64,000 bases of DNA, from positions 3,109,501 to 3,173,500 of the forward strand of contig NZ_CP046266.1 in the NCBI RefSeq assembly GCF_009720625.1. Reading direction: 5' to 3'. This DNA comes from Metabacillus sediminilitoris. Lineage in GTDB: Bacteria > Bacillota > Bacilli > Bacillales > Bacillaceae. A program made the translations under genes and the position numbers. The notes beneath the pieces were generated by a model. It ran no database searches. It saw only the letters and a program-made list of their open reading frames with translations, and was not told where the DNA came from. How positions within the stretch are numbered: position 1 is the first letter of the stretch; the number at the start of each line of letters is the position of its first letter. Below, piece after piece: positions 54,664 to 64,000 of this stretch.

Positions 54664-56678
54664 TAATTTGAAATAAATTCTTTAAACACTTGCTTTACTT
54701 TCGGAACAACATAGTGGCTGCCGCCTTTATTTTTTACATCCTCAATCATCATTGCTATTAAAAGCTGAGGATCATTTGTATTTACACCAATAAACCAGCC
54801 ATTTTCTTTTCCTTCTTTATCCTCTTTTGACTGCTTCAATTCAGCTGTACCTGTTTTTCCTGCCAGCTGTTGACCTGGAATATGCGGGTCATATGCTGTT
54901 CCATTTGGATCTTGTACAACCTTCACTAAATCCTGTAAAAGTAAATCTGCATGTTCAGGTGTTATTACCTGCTCCTTCCATATAGTGGTGTTCGTTTCTG
55001 GATTTACTTCCAGGTATGGTTTAATCATATTTCCTTCATTTAAGAATGGTGTGTATGTGGCAGCAAGATGGATAGGACTCATTTGGATTTGTCCTTGACC
55101 ATAGCCTGAATCTGCTAATAACGGTTCATTATTAAGTCCTTCTGTTGAAATGGTCGACTTATTAGTTGGGAAAGAATAATCTATCTTTTCCTCAAATCCA
55201 AACTTCTTTAACCCTTCAGATAATTTATCAGGCCCAATCTCTAATGCTAATTGTGCAAAGAAAATGTTGTCCGAAAACATTAAAGCATTTTCTAAATTTA
55301 CATTTTCGACTTTACTTGAAACACGTGTCACATAATAATTTCCCCAGCTACTATCCTTTTGCCATGTTAACCCTTTAATAACCTTTGTACGATCCGGACT
55401 AAGAGTGCCTGATTCTAAACCGATTGCTGCAGTTACAGGTTTTAGTGATGAGCCTGGTGAAAATGTTTTATTAAATCTAGCCATCATTGGATTTAAAGGA
55501 TTTTTCTCCAATGAATCATATTTTTCTTTCGACAATCCATAAATAAATTCGTTTGGATTATAGGAAGGGCTACTTACCAACGCTAACGTCTCTCCTGTTT
55601 TAGGGTGGATGGCAACGGCCGTTCCTGGTTCACCTTTTAATTGTTCATAAAGAGATGTTTGAAGATCACTATTAACAGTAATTTTAATATCCTCACCATT
55701 GACAGGTGATTTTTCAGCTATGACTTTATCTGTCCCATTTACATAAATTTTTGAGCCTGCTTCACCTTTTAAGCGGCTTTCATAAACCTGTTCAAGTCCA
55801 GCTTTTCCAATCATTGACTGACTGCTGTATCCTTTGTCTTCTAACTCTTCTAATTGTTCAGCTGTTATGCTTCCAATGTACCCAGTAAGATGTGCTGCTG
55901 CTTCACCTACTGGGTAAACTCTAGCTTCCACATCTTGCTTTTGTATAGAAGGAATAGCCATTAGTTGTTCTAAAAGTTTTGTATTCATTGGATCAATTTT
56001 CTTAATTGGTACAAATAAATCTGGTTTTACCCAGGATTGATTTAATTTTGCTTCAATTTCTGTGAGCTCTAAACCAAGCAATGTTGAAACCTTTGCAAGC
56101 GTTTCTTCTCGATTTTCAGGAATGTTTTGCGGGACAATGCCAATTTCATGTGCAACTCCATTAACGGCAAGACCTTTATCATTCTGGTCAAAGATCTGTC
56201 CTCTTACCGCAGGTTGACTTGAAACTCTTACTTTTTCTCCATCTTTTAGCTGCGGAAAGATCATTGATGAGGACCATGTAATATACCAATTTTCTTCTTT
56301 ATCGATTTCCGCCTTTTTAAGTTCTACATCTTGCTCAAAAGCAACCTCTCCTGCAACTGTATCCATCTTTAATGAAAATGGATAGACAACAGAATCCTGT
56401 TTATCCTTTTGTTCTTCTTCAGATGGCTTTTCGAATGTTACTTTAAGGTTTTTAGCTGAAATTCCATCATAGATGTCAGCATAACGTTGGACAAATTCCT
56501 CTTGGGTAATCTTTTCTTTTGTAGCTGGTGTCAGCATGTCATACATCTCTGAGAATTTTTGCTCATTCCAAAGTGCTATGTATTTTGAAAAACGGTCACT
56601 CGCTGTCGGTTTATCTGTACAGGCACTTAGCACCATCATTGAAATGATAAGTAATAAAACAAACATTAATTTTTTCAT
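54663..56678 (-). CDS. pbpC: Class B penicillin-binding protein, PbpC/PBP3-like
   Basis: Peptidoglycan transpeptidase anchored as a lipoprotein: signal ending LSAC with Cys20. Then an NTF2-like MecA_N domain (25-145), the PBP dimer domain (150-320) and the transpeptidase (340-668) with SSLK (catalytic Ser in FSPGSSLKP), SDN (FSDNIFF) and KTGTAE. 671 residues (B. subtilis PBP3 668). MecA_N gives a structure like low-affinity PBP2a-type proteins, as in B. subtilis PBP3. Confidence 0.9.
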   Translation of the reverse strand: MKKLMFVLLLIISMMVLSACTDKPTASDRFSKYIALWNEQKFSEMYDMLTPATKEKITQEEFVQRYADIYDGISAKNLKVTFEKPSEEEQKDKQDSVVYPFSLKMDTVAGEVAFEQDVELKKAEIDKEENWYITWSSSMIFPQLKDGEKVRVSSQPAVRGQIFDQNDKGLAVNGVAHEIGIVPQNIPENREETLAKVSTLLGLELTEIEAKLNQSWVKPDLFVPIKKIDPMNTKLLEQLMAIPSIQKQDVEARVYPVGEAAAHLTGYIGSITAEQLEELEDKGYSSQSMIGKAGLEQVYESRLKGEAGSKIYVNGTDKVIAEKSPVNGEDIKITVNSDLQTSLYEQLKGEPGTAVAIHPKTGETLALVSSPSYNPNEFIYGLSKEKYDSLEKNPLNPMMARFNKTFSPGSSLKPVTAAIGLESGTLSPDRTKVIKGLTWQKDSSWGNYYVTRVSSKVENVNLENALMFSDNIFFAQLALEIGPDKLSEGLKKFGFEEKIDYSFPTNKSTISTEGLNNEPLLADSGYGQGQIQMSPIHLAATYTPFLNEGNMIKPYLEVNPETNTTIWKEQVITPEHADLLLQDLVKVVQDPNGTAYDPHIPGQQLAGKTGTAELKQSKEDKEGKENGWFIGVNTNDPQLLIAMMIEDVKNKGGSHYVVPKVKQVFKEFISN

Positions 56679-56737
56679 TCATATCCCCCTCCTTACATAT
56701 CGACCCTTACATATTGTACCAGATAATAGACTAGTAA

Positions 56738-56773
56738 TAAAAAAGATTGAAGTTCTAAAATGTGAACCTCAAT
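56738..56773 (-). terminator. Terminator of ktrD
   Basis: Stem ATTGAGGTTC/GAACTTCAAT then T6 on the minus strand. Confidence 0.65.
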
Positions 56774-56781
56774 CCTCTGCA

Positions 56782-58131
56782 TTAGCCAATAATTACTCTT
56801 TCTTTCGGATAATGATAGTTGTCCTTCTTACGCTCCTTCGTCCCTAATAAGAAAAGAAACGTTAGGATACCAATTCTACCAATAAACATTAAGATCATAA
56901 TCACTATTTTTCCGATTATGCTTAAATTAGGTGTTATCCCCATAGAAAGACCTGTCGTCCCGAATGCTGAACAAACCTCAAAGATAATTTGCAGCAATGA
57001 AAATGGTTCTGTAATCGATAGGATAAACACAGCTAAAAAGCATATAATGCTTGCCATCATTGTCACAACAACTGATTTATTTAAATCCTCTTCGTGAAGT
57101 TCTCGTTTAAAAATCTTTATTGATTTATTCCCTCTTGCGAAATGATAAAGAAATAATAGATTTAACGCAAAGGTAGTTGTTCGAATACCTCCACCAACAG
57201 AACTTGGTGATGCTCCTATAAACATCATTGCACACATGATGATAAGCGTTGTTTCCGTATACATACTCACATCCAATGTTGCCATCCCGCCGCTTCTAGT
57301 TGTTGTAGATTGGAACAACGAATAAAAAAAGATTTCGTGCCAACTCATACCTTTATAAAAATAGGAATACTCTAAAAAGGCAATTAGGATTGTACCTCCA
57401 ATAACAAGAGAAAAGAACGTAATTGAGGTGATTTTTGAGAACAAGGAAAAACGATATCTTTTTTGTTTTGAAAATAAGAAATTCTTTACCTCGATTAATA
57501 CCGGGAATCCAATAGCCCCGAGGATAATTAAACTCATGACGATAAATTGAATAAAATAATCATCTGCAAACGGGATTAATGATTGCCCTGTAAGATCAAA
57601 ACCGCCATTTGTTGTAGCACTAATTGATAAGAAAAAGCCATGTAAAAAAGCTTCTTCCCATGTTTCGAAATAGGTAAGGAAATAAGTTCCTAAAATCATT
57701 CCTCCTAAAAATTCAATAAGAAGGATTAAAATAATAATTTGTTTAATCATATTTACTAGTCCGGATAAACTTGTTAGATTCTGATCTCTCATAATTAATT
57801 GCCGTTCTCGTAACCCGATTTTTTTACCTGTAATCAACCATACAAAGGTTGCGAGAGTCATAACACCGATCCCGCCAAATTGCAAAACAAAAGCAAGAAT
57901 TAATATTCCAGGGACACTAAACGTATCAACGACGGAGATAGATGAAAGTCCAGTCACACTTACTGCACTTACCGCTGTAAATAAGCCATCTATGAACGTC
58001 CATTCAACACCTGGTTTATGAGCAATGGGCAAACTTAATAAAATGACTGATACAGTAACAGCAATGAAGTAATAAGATACAATTAATTGCACCGGTGTTA
58101 ATAATTGCAAACGTAATTTCCATTTTTCCAT
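56782..58131 (-). CDS. ktrD: Ktr-type potassium uptake channel subunit
   Basis: Membrane subunit of the KtrCD K+ (Na+-coupled) uptake system. Four M1-P-M2 repeats with filter-like sequences AVSVTGLSS, SATTNGGFDL, TTTRSGGMAT and AFGTTGLSMG. 449 residues; beside htpX as in B. subtilis (ykrM). The regulatory KtrC subunit is not in the window. Confidence 0.92.
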   Translation of the reverse strand: MEKWKLRLQLLTPVQLIVSYYFIAVTVSVILLSLPIAHKPGVEWTFIDGLFTAVSAVSVTGLSSISVVDTFSVPGILILAFVLQFGGIGVMTLATFVWLITGKKIGLRERQLIMRDQNLTSLSGLVNMIKQIIILILLIEFLGGMILGTYFLTYFETWEEAFLHGFFLSISATTNGGFDLTGQSLIPFADDYFIQFIVMSLIILGAIGFPVLIEVKNFLFSKQKRYRFSLFSKITSITFFSLVIGGTILIAFLEYSYFYKGMSWHEIFFYSLFQSTTTRSGGMATLDVSMYTETTLIIMCAMMFIGASPSSVGGGIRTTTFALNLLFLYHFARGNKSIKIFKRELHEEDLNKSVVVTMMASIICFLAVFILSITEPFSLLQIIFEVCSAFGTTGLSMGITPNLSIIGKIVIMILMFIGRIGILTFLFLLGTKERKKDNYHYPKERVIIG

Positions 58132-58466
58132 TTCCTATTCATTCCAATCGTCAATACTCGCTGTCATACAACATTCACTTTATCATAAAGAAAAACCGAT
58201 TAAAATAAAAGGGGTTTAACGAAAACATTGATTTAATTATAATTTTATCTTTCAATTTATAATAAGCTATGTTAAATGGTATGTTGAAGAATCTTATCAT
58301 TTATGCTCAAAATAAATGTCCTTCATAGATCTGTAGATAGACTTTCATCTAAATACTTTACCTATTTTTGTCATTCATATCGGAAGTCAGACCTTTGTAA
58401 AGGAAATACCTATAATAATCAATAAAGAACATAAAAAAGGATGAAGCAAATTTGCTTCATCCTTTT
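58132..58466. other. Intergenic region ktrD / htpX
   Basis: No ORF. Carries the htpX terminator at its end (58432-58471) and the ktrD promoter region, in which I see no riboswitch. Confidence 0.4.
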
Positions 58467-58471
58467 TTATT
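58432..58471 (-). terminator. Terminator of htpX
   Basis: AAAAAAGGATGAAGCAAATTTGCTTCATCCTTTTTT, perfect stem. Confidence 0.88.
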
Positions 58472-59345
58472 TCGCTTCTAAACGGCTAATCCGATCATCT
58501 AAATCTGGGTGTGTTGAAAATAAAGACAGCCCTTTTCTACTATTTATTTTCAATGTTGATAATGATGCTTGATCATCATTAACGCGGCTTGTATACTGTT
58601 TTAACGAACGAAGGGCATGAATCATCTTGTCCTTACCTGCTATATCTGCTCCGCCTCGATCGGCATGAAATTCACGATATCGAGAAAAGGCAAACACAAC
58701 AAGACTTCCTAATATGGAGAAGACCAATTGAAAAACAATGACTGCTATAAAATGAACGACAGGTGCCAATTCTTCTTTTACAAAACGAGATACAAACCAA
58801 GCAGCAATACGTGATAGAAACACAACAAATGTATTAACAATACCTTGTAATAACGTCATTGTTACCATATCACCATTTGCAATATGGGCAACCTCATGTG
58901 CAACAACACCCTCAATTGCATGATCATCCATATTTTGTAAAAGACCAGTTGAAACGGCGACTAATGATCGACGTTTTGAAGGGCCAGTAGCAAAGGCATT
59001 TACTTCAGATGACTGATAAATTCCAACCTGAGGCATTTTCGTTAATCCTGCAGCTCTTGACAACCGATGTACTCTATCAACTAAATCACGCTCAACCGGA
59101 GAAAGTGACGCTGAAGGATTTAAAACCTTTACCCCCATCATCATTTTTGCCATCCAACGAGACATCAAAAGCGACATAAATGAACCTGTAAACCCAACGA
59201 CTGCACTAAATATGAGTAAGTTCACAAGATCAAGGCTGCCATTTAACGACTGATATGGAGCAACATTTAAGAGCGATAGTACGATGCCGATTGTCGTTAA
59301 TACAAGGATATTTGACAAAATGAAAAGAAAAATTCTTTTAGCCAT
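58467..59345 (-). CDS. htpX: Membrane zinc metalloprotease HtpX
   Basis: M48 membrane protease for quality control of membrane proteins. Zinc motif [13 protein letters not shown] and the distal Glu in [16 protein letters not shown]. Four hydrophobic segments. 292 residues from ATG 59345, following TGGAGGTA; ORF codons further upstream have no site. Divergent from ykrK, whose B. subtilis homologue is encoded next to htpX as well. Confidence 0.93.
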   Translation of the reverse strand: MAKRIFLFILSNILVLTTIGIVLSLLNVAPYQSLNGSLDLVNLLIFSAVVGFTGSFMSLLMSRWMAKMMMGVKVLNPSASLSPVERDLVDRVHRLSRAAGLTKMPQVGIYQSSEVNAFATGPSKRRSLVAVSTGLLQNMDDHAIEGVVAHEVAHIANGDMVTMTLLQGIVNTFVVFLSRIAAWFVSRFVKEELAPVVHFIAVIVFQLVFSILGSLVVFAFSRYREFHADRGGADIAGKDKMIHALRSLKQYTSRVNDDQASLSTLKINSRKGLSLFSTHPDLDDRISRLEAK

Positions 59346-59553
59346 CATTACCTCCATATTCAAGTTCATATGAACTTGTTTTATAATAAAATAATAGAAA
59401 CTAATTTGTACTATTACAAGCAATTTGATTGATTGTAGTGAACGAACTTATGATGAAGAAATGGAGTCTGTCCTAATTATTATTATCATATGTTGGAAGT
59501 TACACGATATGATGATTTATAATATACATTTAAGCCAAAAATGAGGTGTCATC

Positions 59554-60252
59554 ATGCAATTTCAATTAACACGTAAACAAATGACAAATTTATTATATTC
59601 ATTAAAAGGTGAAGGTCAAGAACCTTCTGCTATTTTAGCAGGATTCGAAGCTTATCAAAGTGACAATAATCAGATCCCTCATTTTTTGTTAAAGCGAAAT
59701 AAAAAATGGAGCAATCAAGAAAATGGATTGTCGACAAATGAAATCGTATCTCTAGCAAACTTATGTGAGTTGACTTCTCTTACATCGTCATCACTTCAAA
59801 ATTGGATTAAACGGGATGTCAAAGACCTTATTGGTGCTCCTGAGCTTGGTAAAAAGTATTCGATTGAACAAGTCGCAATGCTTTTAATTGTGAAGGACTT
59901 AAAAACCGTTTTTGATTTTGAAAAGATTCGGCAATTACTATCCGTGGTTTTTAATACATTGTCTGATCGGAGTGATGATTTTATGAGTCCGCTTGCGTTT
60001 TATGAGATTTATGCGACAGTACTTGATTCATTGGATGAATCCTCATCTTTATCACTAAATGATCGTCAGTTAGAAAATCACATCATTTCAAAAGTACATT
60101 TATATAATCGTCAATTTCCAGATCTTTCACAAGAACAATGGGAGCCAATTAAAAATGTTTTAGTCATTACAATTTTAGCGGTTTTAGCTACACATTTACA
60201 ATTAAGAACACAACTTTATTTAAATACGAATTCTCATTTGATTTTTCCATAA
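59554..60252 (+). CDS. ykrK: YkrK, DUF1836 family
   Basis: 232 residues (B. subtilis 233). A HTH/MerR-like stretch LCELTSLTSSSLQNWIKRDV and RLIGAPELGKKYSIEQVAMLLIVKDLK fit DUF1836, a putative DNA-binding family. In B. subtilis YkrK is reported to affect htpX. GAGGTGTC precedes the start. Confidence 0.85.
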   Translation: MQFQLTRKQMTNLLYSLKGEGQEPSAILAGFEAYQSDNNQIPHFLLKRNKKWSNQENGLSTNEIVSLANLCELTSLTSSSLQNWIKRDVKDLIGAPELGKKYSIEQVAMLLIVKDLKTVFDFEKIRQLLSVVFNTLSDRSDDFMSPLAFYEIYATVLDSLDESSSLSLNDRQLENHIISKVHLYNRQFPDLSQEQWEPIKNVLVITILAVLATHLQLRTQLYLNTNSHLIFP

Positions 60253-60397
60253 CTCTAAAGATTACCAGTATAGAACCCCCCCTTGTATGAAAACTCTATG
60301 GATAAGGCTGACCTTACCTTTTGTGAGAACGCACAGATCTTTTTGAATACTTAAGATGATGTCAGTTTATTAAAAATTAGATAAGGGGTGTTTTTTG

Positions 60398-60598
60398 ATG
60401 TCTAGAAGTAGAAATAAGTTACTTGTACCAGGAATCGAACAAGCTCTGGATCAAGTTAAATATGAGATTGCTGCAGAATTTGGTGTCCAGCTCGGATCAG
60501 ATACTGTATCTCGATCAAATGGATCTGTAGGTGGAGAAATAACAAAACGACTAGTAGCACAAGCTCAATCACAATTAAATGGTCAAAGAACTGAATAA
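60398..60598 (+). CDS. sspD: Alpha/beta-type small acid-soluble spore protein
   Basis: Spore DNA-protecting protein of 66 residues. Germination protease region [12 protein letters not shown] and the second conserved block [23 protein letters not shown] before ATG 60398. Place matches B. subtilis sspD next to ykrK. Forespore sigma-G expression is expected. Confidence 0.93.
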   Translation: MSRSRNKLLVPGIEQALDQVKYEIAAEFGVQLGSDTVSRSNGSVGGEITKRLVAQAQSQLNGQRTE

Positions 60599-60602
60599 TA
60601 TG

Positions 60603-60637
60603 GCAAAAAGGCTGATCAATTGATCAGCCTTTTTAAT
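60603..60637 (+). terminator. Terminator of sspD
   Basis: AAAAAGGCTGATCAATTGATCAGCCTTTTT, perfect stem. Confidence 0.88.
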
Positions 60638-60660
60638 TTCATGGATTATCTTAATAATGA

Positions 60661-61863
60661 TTAATCATCATCTCTGTCTCTATCCCTGTCATCCTTATCT
60701 CGATCATCATTCCACTTGTTCTCTTGTCTATCGTCATCCCAATTTTCTTCTTTTCGATCGTCATCATCATTCCAGTCGTCACGATCGTTCTTTTTAGATT
60801 GATCATTGTTCTGAACATATTTACTGTCTCGATCATCGTCGTCTCGGTCACTTTGATCTTTGTTATTTCTATTATTTTGCTTGTTTTGTTTCTCATCTTC
60901 TTTTATTTGTTTAGTTTGCTGATTAGCTTGTTGTTTCGTCTTGTTGTTGTTCAAATTTTGAGCATTTTCTTGTAGTTTCTTTTTTGTTTCTTGAAGCTTC
61001 GCTTTCGTATCCGTTTCCTTTTCCTGTACAGGCTGTGGGTTTACATTAGCTGGAGCTGGAGTTGGTGCTTGAGTTGTTTGATTCGTTGATGTTGAACTTT
61101 TTTCCGTTTGCTCTTCTTTTACTGCAGGCTCTGTCACTTCTTCATTTTGTTGTTCATCAGCAGCTTTTGCTTTATCTTGAAGTTGTAAGTACTTACCTGT
61201 AGAAATTCCTTGGTTCAGAGCTTTTTCTCTTGTTTCAACATTTGATTCAATCGTTTTCACAATCATATCTTCGTTTTCGTAGGATGAACGAATTTCGACA
61301 ATATCTTTTTCTAGCTTTGTTTGTACTTCCTGATCTTCTTCATCGATAACCGTTGTTATGACAATTTCTTTTCCAGGATAAATATATCCATTTGTTTCTG
61401 ATTGTTTAACAATGGCGTTAACGATTTCATCGAATGGTTTGTTTTCCCAATCAGAGAGCTTTACAATAAGTCTTTCTGCTTCCTCATTTAAAGGCTCAAG
61501 AGAAATGACTTTTAACTCTTCGTTTATTCCAATTTCAAAACTAGGATTTATATCAATCGACATATAGGCATACACTTTGTCATTGTTAAAAAACGGTAGG
61601 AATGTAAACATAATAAACATAATAAACATAATGGCAATTGCAGATAAAGCACCTACACGTAAACTAAGATAATTCGTAAAAGATCGCCTTTTTGTTCTCG
61701 TTCTAGTTGCAGCCTCTTCACGGTTTTCTATAGAAGCTATAAATGAAATTTCTTCCCCTAATTCATACTTGCCCTCTTTATTTTTCCTTTTTATAAATTG
61801 CCCATCTGGGGTGAGCAGTGTTACAAAGTCATCATTTGATTCTACGACGACCCCTCTTTTCAT
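60661..61863 (-). CDS. rsgI: Anti-sigma-I factor RsgI
   Basis: Membrane anti-sigma factor for SigI. Cytoplasmic N-terminal RsgI_N (1-60: KRGVVVESNDDFVTLLTPDGQFIKR), one membrane helix (about 75-95), an extracytoplasmic domain (YAYMSIDINPSFEIGINE...), then a long low-complexity tail: Thr/Pro/Ala and Gln/Lys/Asn-rich, ending in about 60 residues almost all D, R, N, K. 400 residues (B. subtilis 381). Overlaps sigI by 4 nt. Confidence 0.92.
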   Translation of the reverse strand: MKRGVVVESNDDFVTLLTPDGQFIKRKNKEGKYELGEEISFIASIENREEAATRTRTKRRSFTNYLSLRVGALSAIAIMFIMFIMFTFLPFFNNDKVYAYMSIDINPSFEIGINEELKVISLEPLNEEAERLIVKLSDWENKPFDEIVNAIVKQSETNGYIYPGKEIVITTVIDEEDQEVQTKLEKDIVEIRSSYENEDMIVKTIESNVETREKALNQGISTGKYLQLQDKAKAADEQQNEEVTEPAVKEEQTEKSSTSTNQTTQAPTPAPANVNPQPVQEKETDTKAKLQETKKKLQENAQNLNNNKTKQQANQQTKQIKEDEKQNKQNNRNNKDQSDRDDDDRDSKYVQNNDQSKKNDRDDWNDDDDRKEENWDDDRQENKWNDDRDKDDRDRDRDDD

Positions 61864-62606
61864 GAATGTAGCACCCCTTTAATATATTCTTTTAAATAGA
61901 GGAACTCACCTGAGAGAATAATGGCCATTGCAATAATGTATTTTCTATTTCTCTCAATCGTTTTCCTACTTACTGCTACTTTTGCTTCAAGCTGTTTTAC
62001 TGGAAGTTGCTTCTTATGGAAAAGAAATTCCCTTAATTCGTCATCTTCAATCAATTTTGTTGCAACTAAGATTGCGTTTTGTCTTGCATCAAAATGTTTT
62101 GGAGATTGTTCAACAATTTCAGCAAATGTTAATTTAAAATCCTTTAAACGATGTTGAAAATAAGCTATTTCTTCTTTTCTCTGTTCTTGCTCGATCAATT
62201 TTGTATATTCTTCAATCGATAAATCAGACTCAATTTTGCTTTGTGAGAAGTCGCCTTCTTCATGCTCCTGTAAATCAAGATTAAGGGTGTACGGTTTTCG
62301 AGCTTCCTTACGAATATAATCGATGACCTTACGTTTTATTACGAGTTCAGCAAAAGCAAATAACGAACTACCTTTATCTGTTGAATATTTTTCAATTGCA
62401 TCATTGAATGCGATTAAGCCGATACTAAATTCATCATCATTTTCATTTATATATCGTTTGCAAACAGATGAAACTGTTTTTGCAACGAATGGTTTATATT
62501 GTTCAATTAGTTGGTTCTGTAAATCCTTGTCACCTTTTTGGATTAAAAGAACGGTATCTTCAAGTGTTTGTTTTTTCTTACCTAATTTAAACAAAAGGCT
62601 TAGCAC
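61860..62606 (-). CDS. sigI: RNA polymerase sigma factor SigI
   Basis: Heat/envelope-stress sigma factor of the SigI family. Region 2: DKDLQNQLIEQYKPFVAKTVSSVCKRYI and DDEFSIGLIAFNDAIEKY. C-terminal SigI HTH: KQLPVKQLEAKVAVSRKTIERNRKYIIA. 248 residues (B. subtilis 251). GTG 62606 after AGAGGTGA (8 nt). Translationally coupled to rsgI. Confidence 0.94.
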   Translation of the reverse strand: MLSLLFKLGKKKQTLEDTVLLIQKGDKDLQNQLIEQYKPFVAKTVSSVCKRYINENDDEFSIGLIAFNDAIEKYSTDKGSSLFAFAELVIKRKVIDYIRKEARKPYTLNLDLQEHEEGDFSQSKIESDLSIEEYTKLIEQEQRKEEIAYFQHRLKDFKLTFAEIVEQSPKHFDARQNAILVATKLIEDDELREFLFHKKQLPVKQLEAKVAVSRKTIERNRKYIIAMAIILSGEFLYLKEYIKGVLHS

Positions 62607-62643
62607 CTGTGGTTCACCTCTGTTTCCCCTATATTACTTTGTC

Positions 62644-62672
62644 TATCATAGCTAAATTAAATAGGGTTAGCA
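62644..62672 (-). promoter_or_regulatory. Sigma-A-type promoter of sigI-rsgI
   Basis: TTGCTA, 17-bp spacer, TATGAT on the minus strand, about 35 bp before sigI. Confidence 0.65.
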
Positions 62673-63217
62673 AAGGAAGAAATATGAAAAAATCTTTCTG
62701 TTTTCTACAAATTGAAGACAATTGTTACAAAAATATAGACTTTAGTCCTAATATACACACAAGGACATTTTACATAAATATACAGCTAGTCACCTTATAG
62801 GAATGATGTAATCAAAAATGAAATTGAACAAAACAAAACAAATTTTATATTGCTTCTTTTCAAGTTACAACTTCTATTTTTCGTCTTTTTCTGGAATTTT
62901 TAAAAATACCACCTTCATCTCTTGCTCTTCATTTGTATGCTTCAATTACATTGTTTCGAAGCAACTTTTCTTATTAAGGGTGTAGGATATAAATAATTAT
63001 TAAAAAGATGAAATTAGGTATATTGATTTACGTTTTGTTACATAAATGTCATAAAGCAAAATTTTCTTTGGATGATTTTCTTTGTTCTCTTTGATTTTGC
63101 AGCGAATTTTCAATAGTTAGAACGCCACATTGTCACTTAAATCAATTCAAAATCATTTTCACATCTACAAATCAAGTTGATGAAAAAGTGTGATACTTCC
63201 TCAAAACTGGATATAAA
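62673..63217. other. Intergenic region sigI / ykoY
   Basis: About 545 bases without a supported gene. A short minus-strand in-frame tail EEQEMKVVFLKIPEKDEK (near 62885-62945) may be a dead gene end. Otherwise AT-rich and unremarkable. Confidence 0.4.
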
Positions 63218-63257
63218 AAAGCGGCGGACCATTGAAAATGATCTACCGCTTTTATTA
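63217..63257 (-). terminator. Terminator of ykoY
   Basis: Imperfect stem AAAGCGGTAGATCAT/ATGGTCCGCCGCTTT then T's on the minus strand. Confidence 0.75.
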
Positions 63258-64000
63258 CTATTGATTTTCAACATTTCTAAATGATTGATCACTCTTCTCT
63301 TCTAGTCCTTCACCTTCTTTTGAAAAGAACCAGCCGCATACAGCTATTGCTGCCAGGACGATCCAGAATATAATCTTCCATGTTGGAGATTCAATAAAGT
63401 GTTTAGATACAATATTCATATCTGGATGTGCCAATGTATATAATGCTAATTTCACACCAACCCAACCAACAATGACAAATGCCGCAGTTTCAAGGTTCGG
63501 TTTTTTCTTAAGAAGCTTTACAAAATAGGTTGCTGCAAATCGCATGATCACAATTCCAATAATACCGCCAGCTAACACCACAAGGAATTGACCTCCATCT
63601 AGACCACCGATAACTGGAAGATTTGTTGCTGGTAATGTAACGGCTAATGCAACAGCAGCTAAAATGGAGTCAACCGCAAACGCAAGATCTGCAAGCTCAA
63701 CTTTCAGTACAGTTCCCCAAAAGCCTGACTCTTTTTTCGCTTTTTGTTTATGTTCACCTTTCTTTAATAGAAACTTCTTAACAATATGGTTGATCGAAAT
63801 GTAAAGAAGATAAATCGCCCCAATTGCTTGAACCTGCCAAACGTTTACTAAGAACGAAATTAAAAATAACGCACCAAAACGTAAAAGAAATGCACCAGCT
63901 AACCCATAAAATAATGCTTTTTTCCGCTTTTCATCTGGCAAATGCTTAACCATTACAGCCATCACAAGGGCATTATCAGCTGCTAAAATACCTTCTAACC
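63258..64000 (-). CDS. ykoY: TerC-family membrane protein YkoY (partial at the N-terminus)
   Basis: Integral membrane protein of the TerC/Alx family, linked to Mn2+ efflux or metalation of exported proteins. Visible: ALVMAVMVKHLP at the cut edge, FYGLAGAFLLRFGAL, VELADLAFAVDSILAAVAL (the conserved acidic helix) and a second repeat. At least seven helices. The frame is open to the right edge (GLEGILAADNALVMAVM reads through), so the true start and any yybP-ykoY Mn riboswitch are outside the window. Confidence 0.9.
   Translation of the reverse strand, partial: LEGILAADNALVMAVMVKHLPDEKRKKALFYGLAGAFLLRFGALFLISFLVNVWQVQAIGAIYLLYISINHIVKKFLLKKGEHKQKAKKESGFWGTVLKVELADLAFAVDSILAAVALAVTLPATNLPVIGGLDGGQFLVVLAGGIIGIVIMRFAATYFVKLLKKKPNLETAAFVIVGWVGVKLALYTLAHPDMNIVSKHFIESPTWKIIFWIVLAAIAVCGWFFSKEGEGLEEKSDQSFRNVENQ

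Noticed and set aside
60724..60975. Plus-strand hydrophobic ORF opposite rsgI
   Set aside because: Antisense reading of the Asp/Arg-rich tail gives artificial Ile/Val/Ser strings.

Overview
The window is an AT-rich Bacillaceae chromosome segment. It carries sporulation and germination genes (GerA-type receptor, a SleB-type hydrolase, an alpha/beta SASP, Spo0E, spore-type StoA and YkvU), T- and S-box-style cis regulation, and long collinearity with the ykoY to zosA region of Bacillus subtilis. I place it in the Bacillus/Metabacillus-type Bacillaceae and cannot name a species. No rRNA, tRNA or CRISPR array was seen.

Layout. 1-2.2 kb: end-truncated kbl with an apparent frameshift, tdh, and a scrap of a group II intron. 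2.2-12.9 kb: zosA-like P-type ATPase, stoA, ykvU, a complete gerA/B/C operon, ykvT-like cortex hydrolase, a small sigma-70-family gene and ykvS. 12.9-18.1 kb: a 4.92-kb decayed integrative element inserted in queF. It is bounded by a 214-bp duplication of the queF 3' end and carries an integrase remnant, a frameshifted M23 peptidase, small unknown genes, a DUF1232 protein and an XRE-type regulator. 17.9-20.5 kb: queCDEF (preQ1 synthesis) under a preQ1-I riboswitch. 20.5-24.7 kb: small membrane genes, two broken genes, and a CNNM/HlyC-family transporter gene with a long structured leader. 24.7-31.9 kb: ykvI, clpE with two CtsR operators, a K+ channel, sigma-D-type motAB, mhqR. 32-38.3 kb: 5'-nucleotidase, ZIP transporter, spo0E, a divergent polysaccharide deacetylase, and a VmlR-like ABC-F gene behind an attenuator-like leader. 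38.5-47 kb: the methionine salvage genes mtnDBXW, mtnE, mtnU, mtnKA with two SAM-I riboswitches. 47-64 kb: kinE-like kinase, acyltransferase, radical SAM protein, a group of tiny genes, pbpC-like PBP, ktrD, htpX, ykrK, sspD, rsgI-sigI and ykoY (TerC family, cut by the right edge).

How the genes work together. The mtn genes recycle methylthioribose to methionine and sense SAM. The que genes make preQ1 for tRNA queuosine and sense preQ1. The ger, ykvT, stoA, ykvU and sspD genes serve spore formation and germination. clpE, htpX and sigI/rsgI serve heat or envelope stress. The accessory signal is concentrated in the queF island, the dispersed repeats (three copies of a ~200-bp family, two of a ~110-bp family) and the regulatory leaders.
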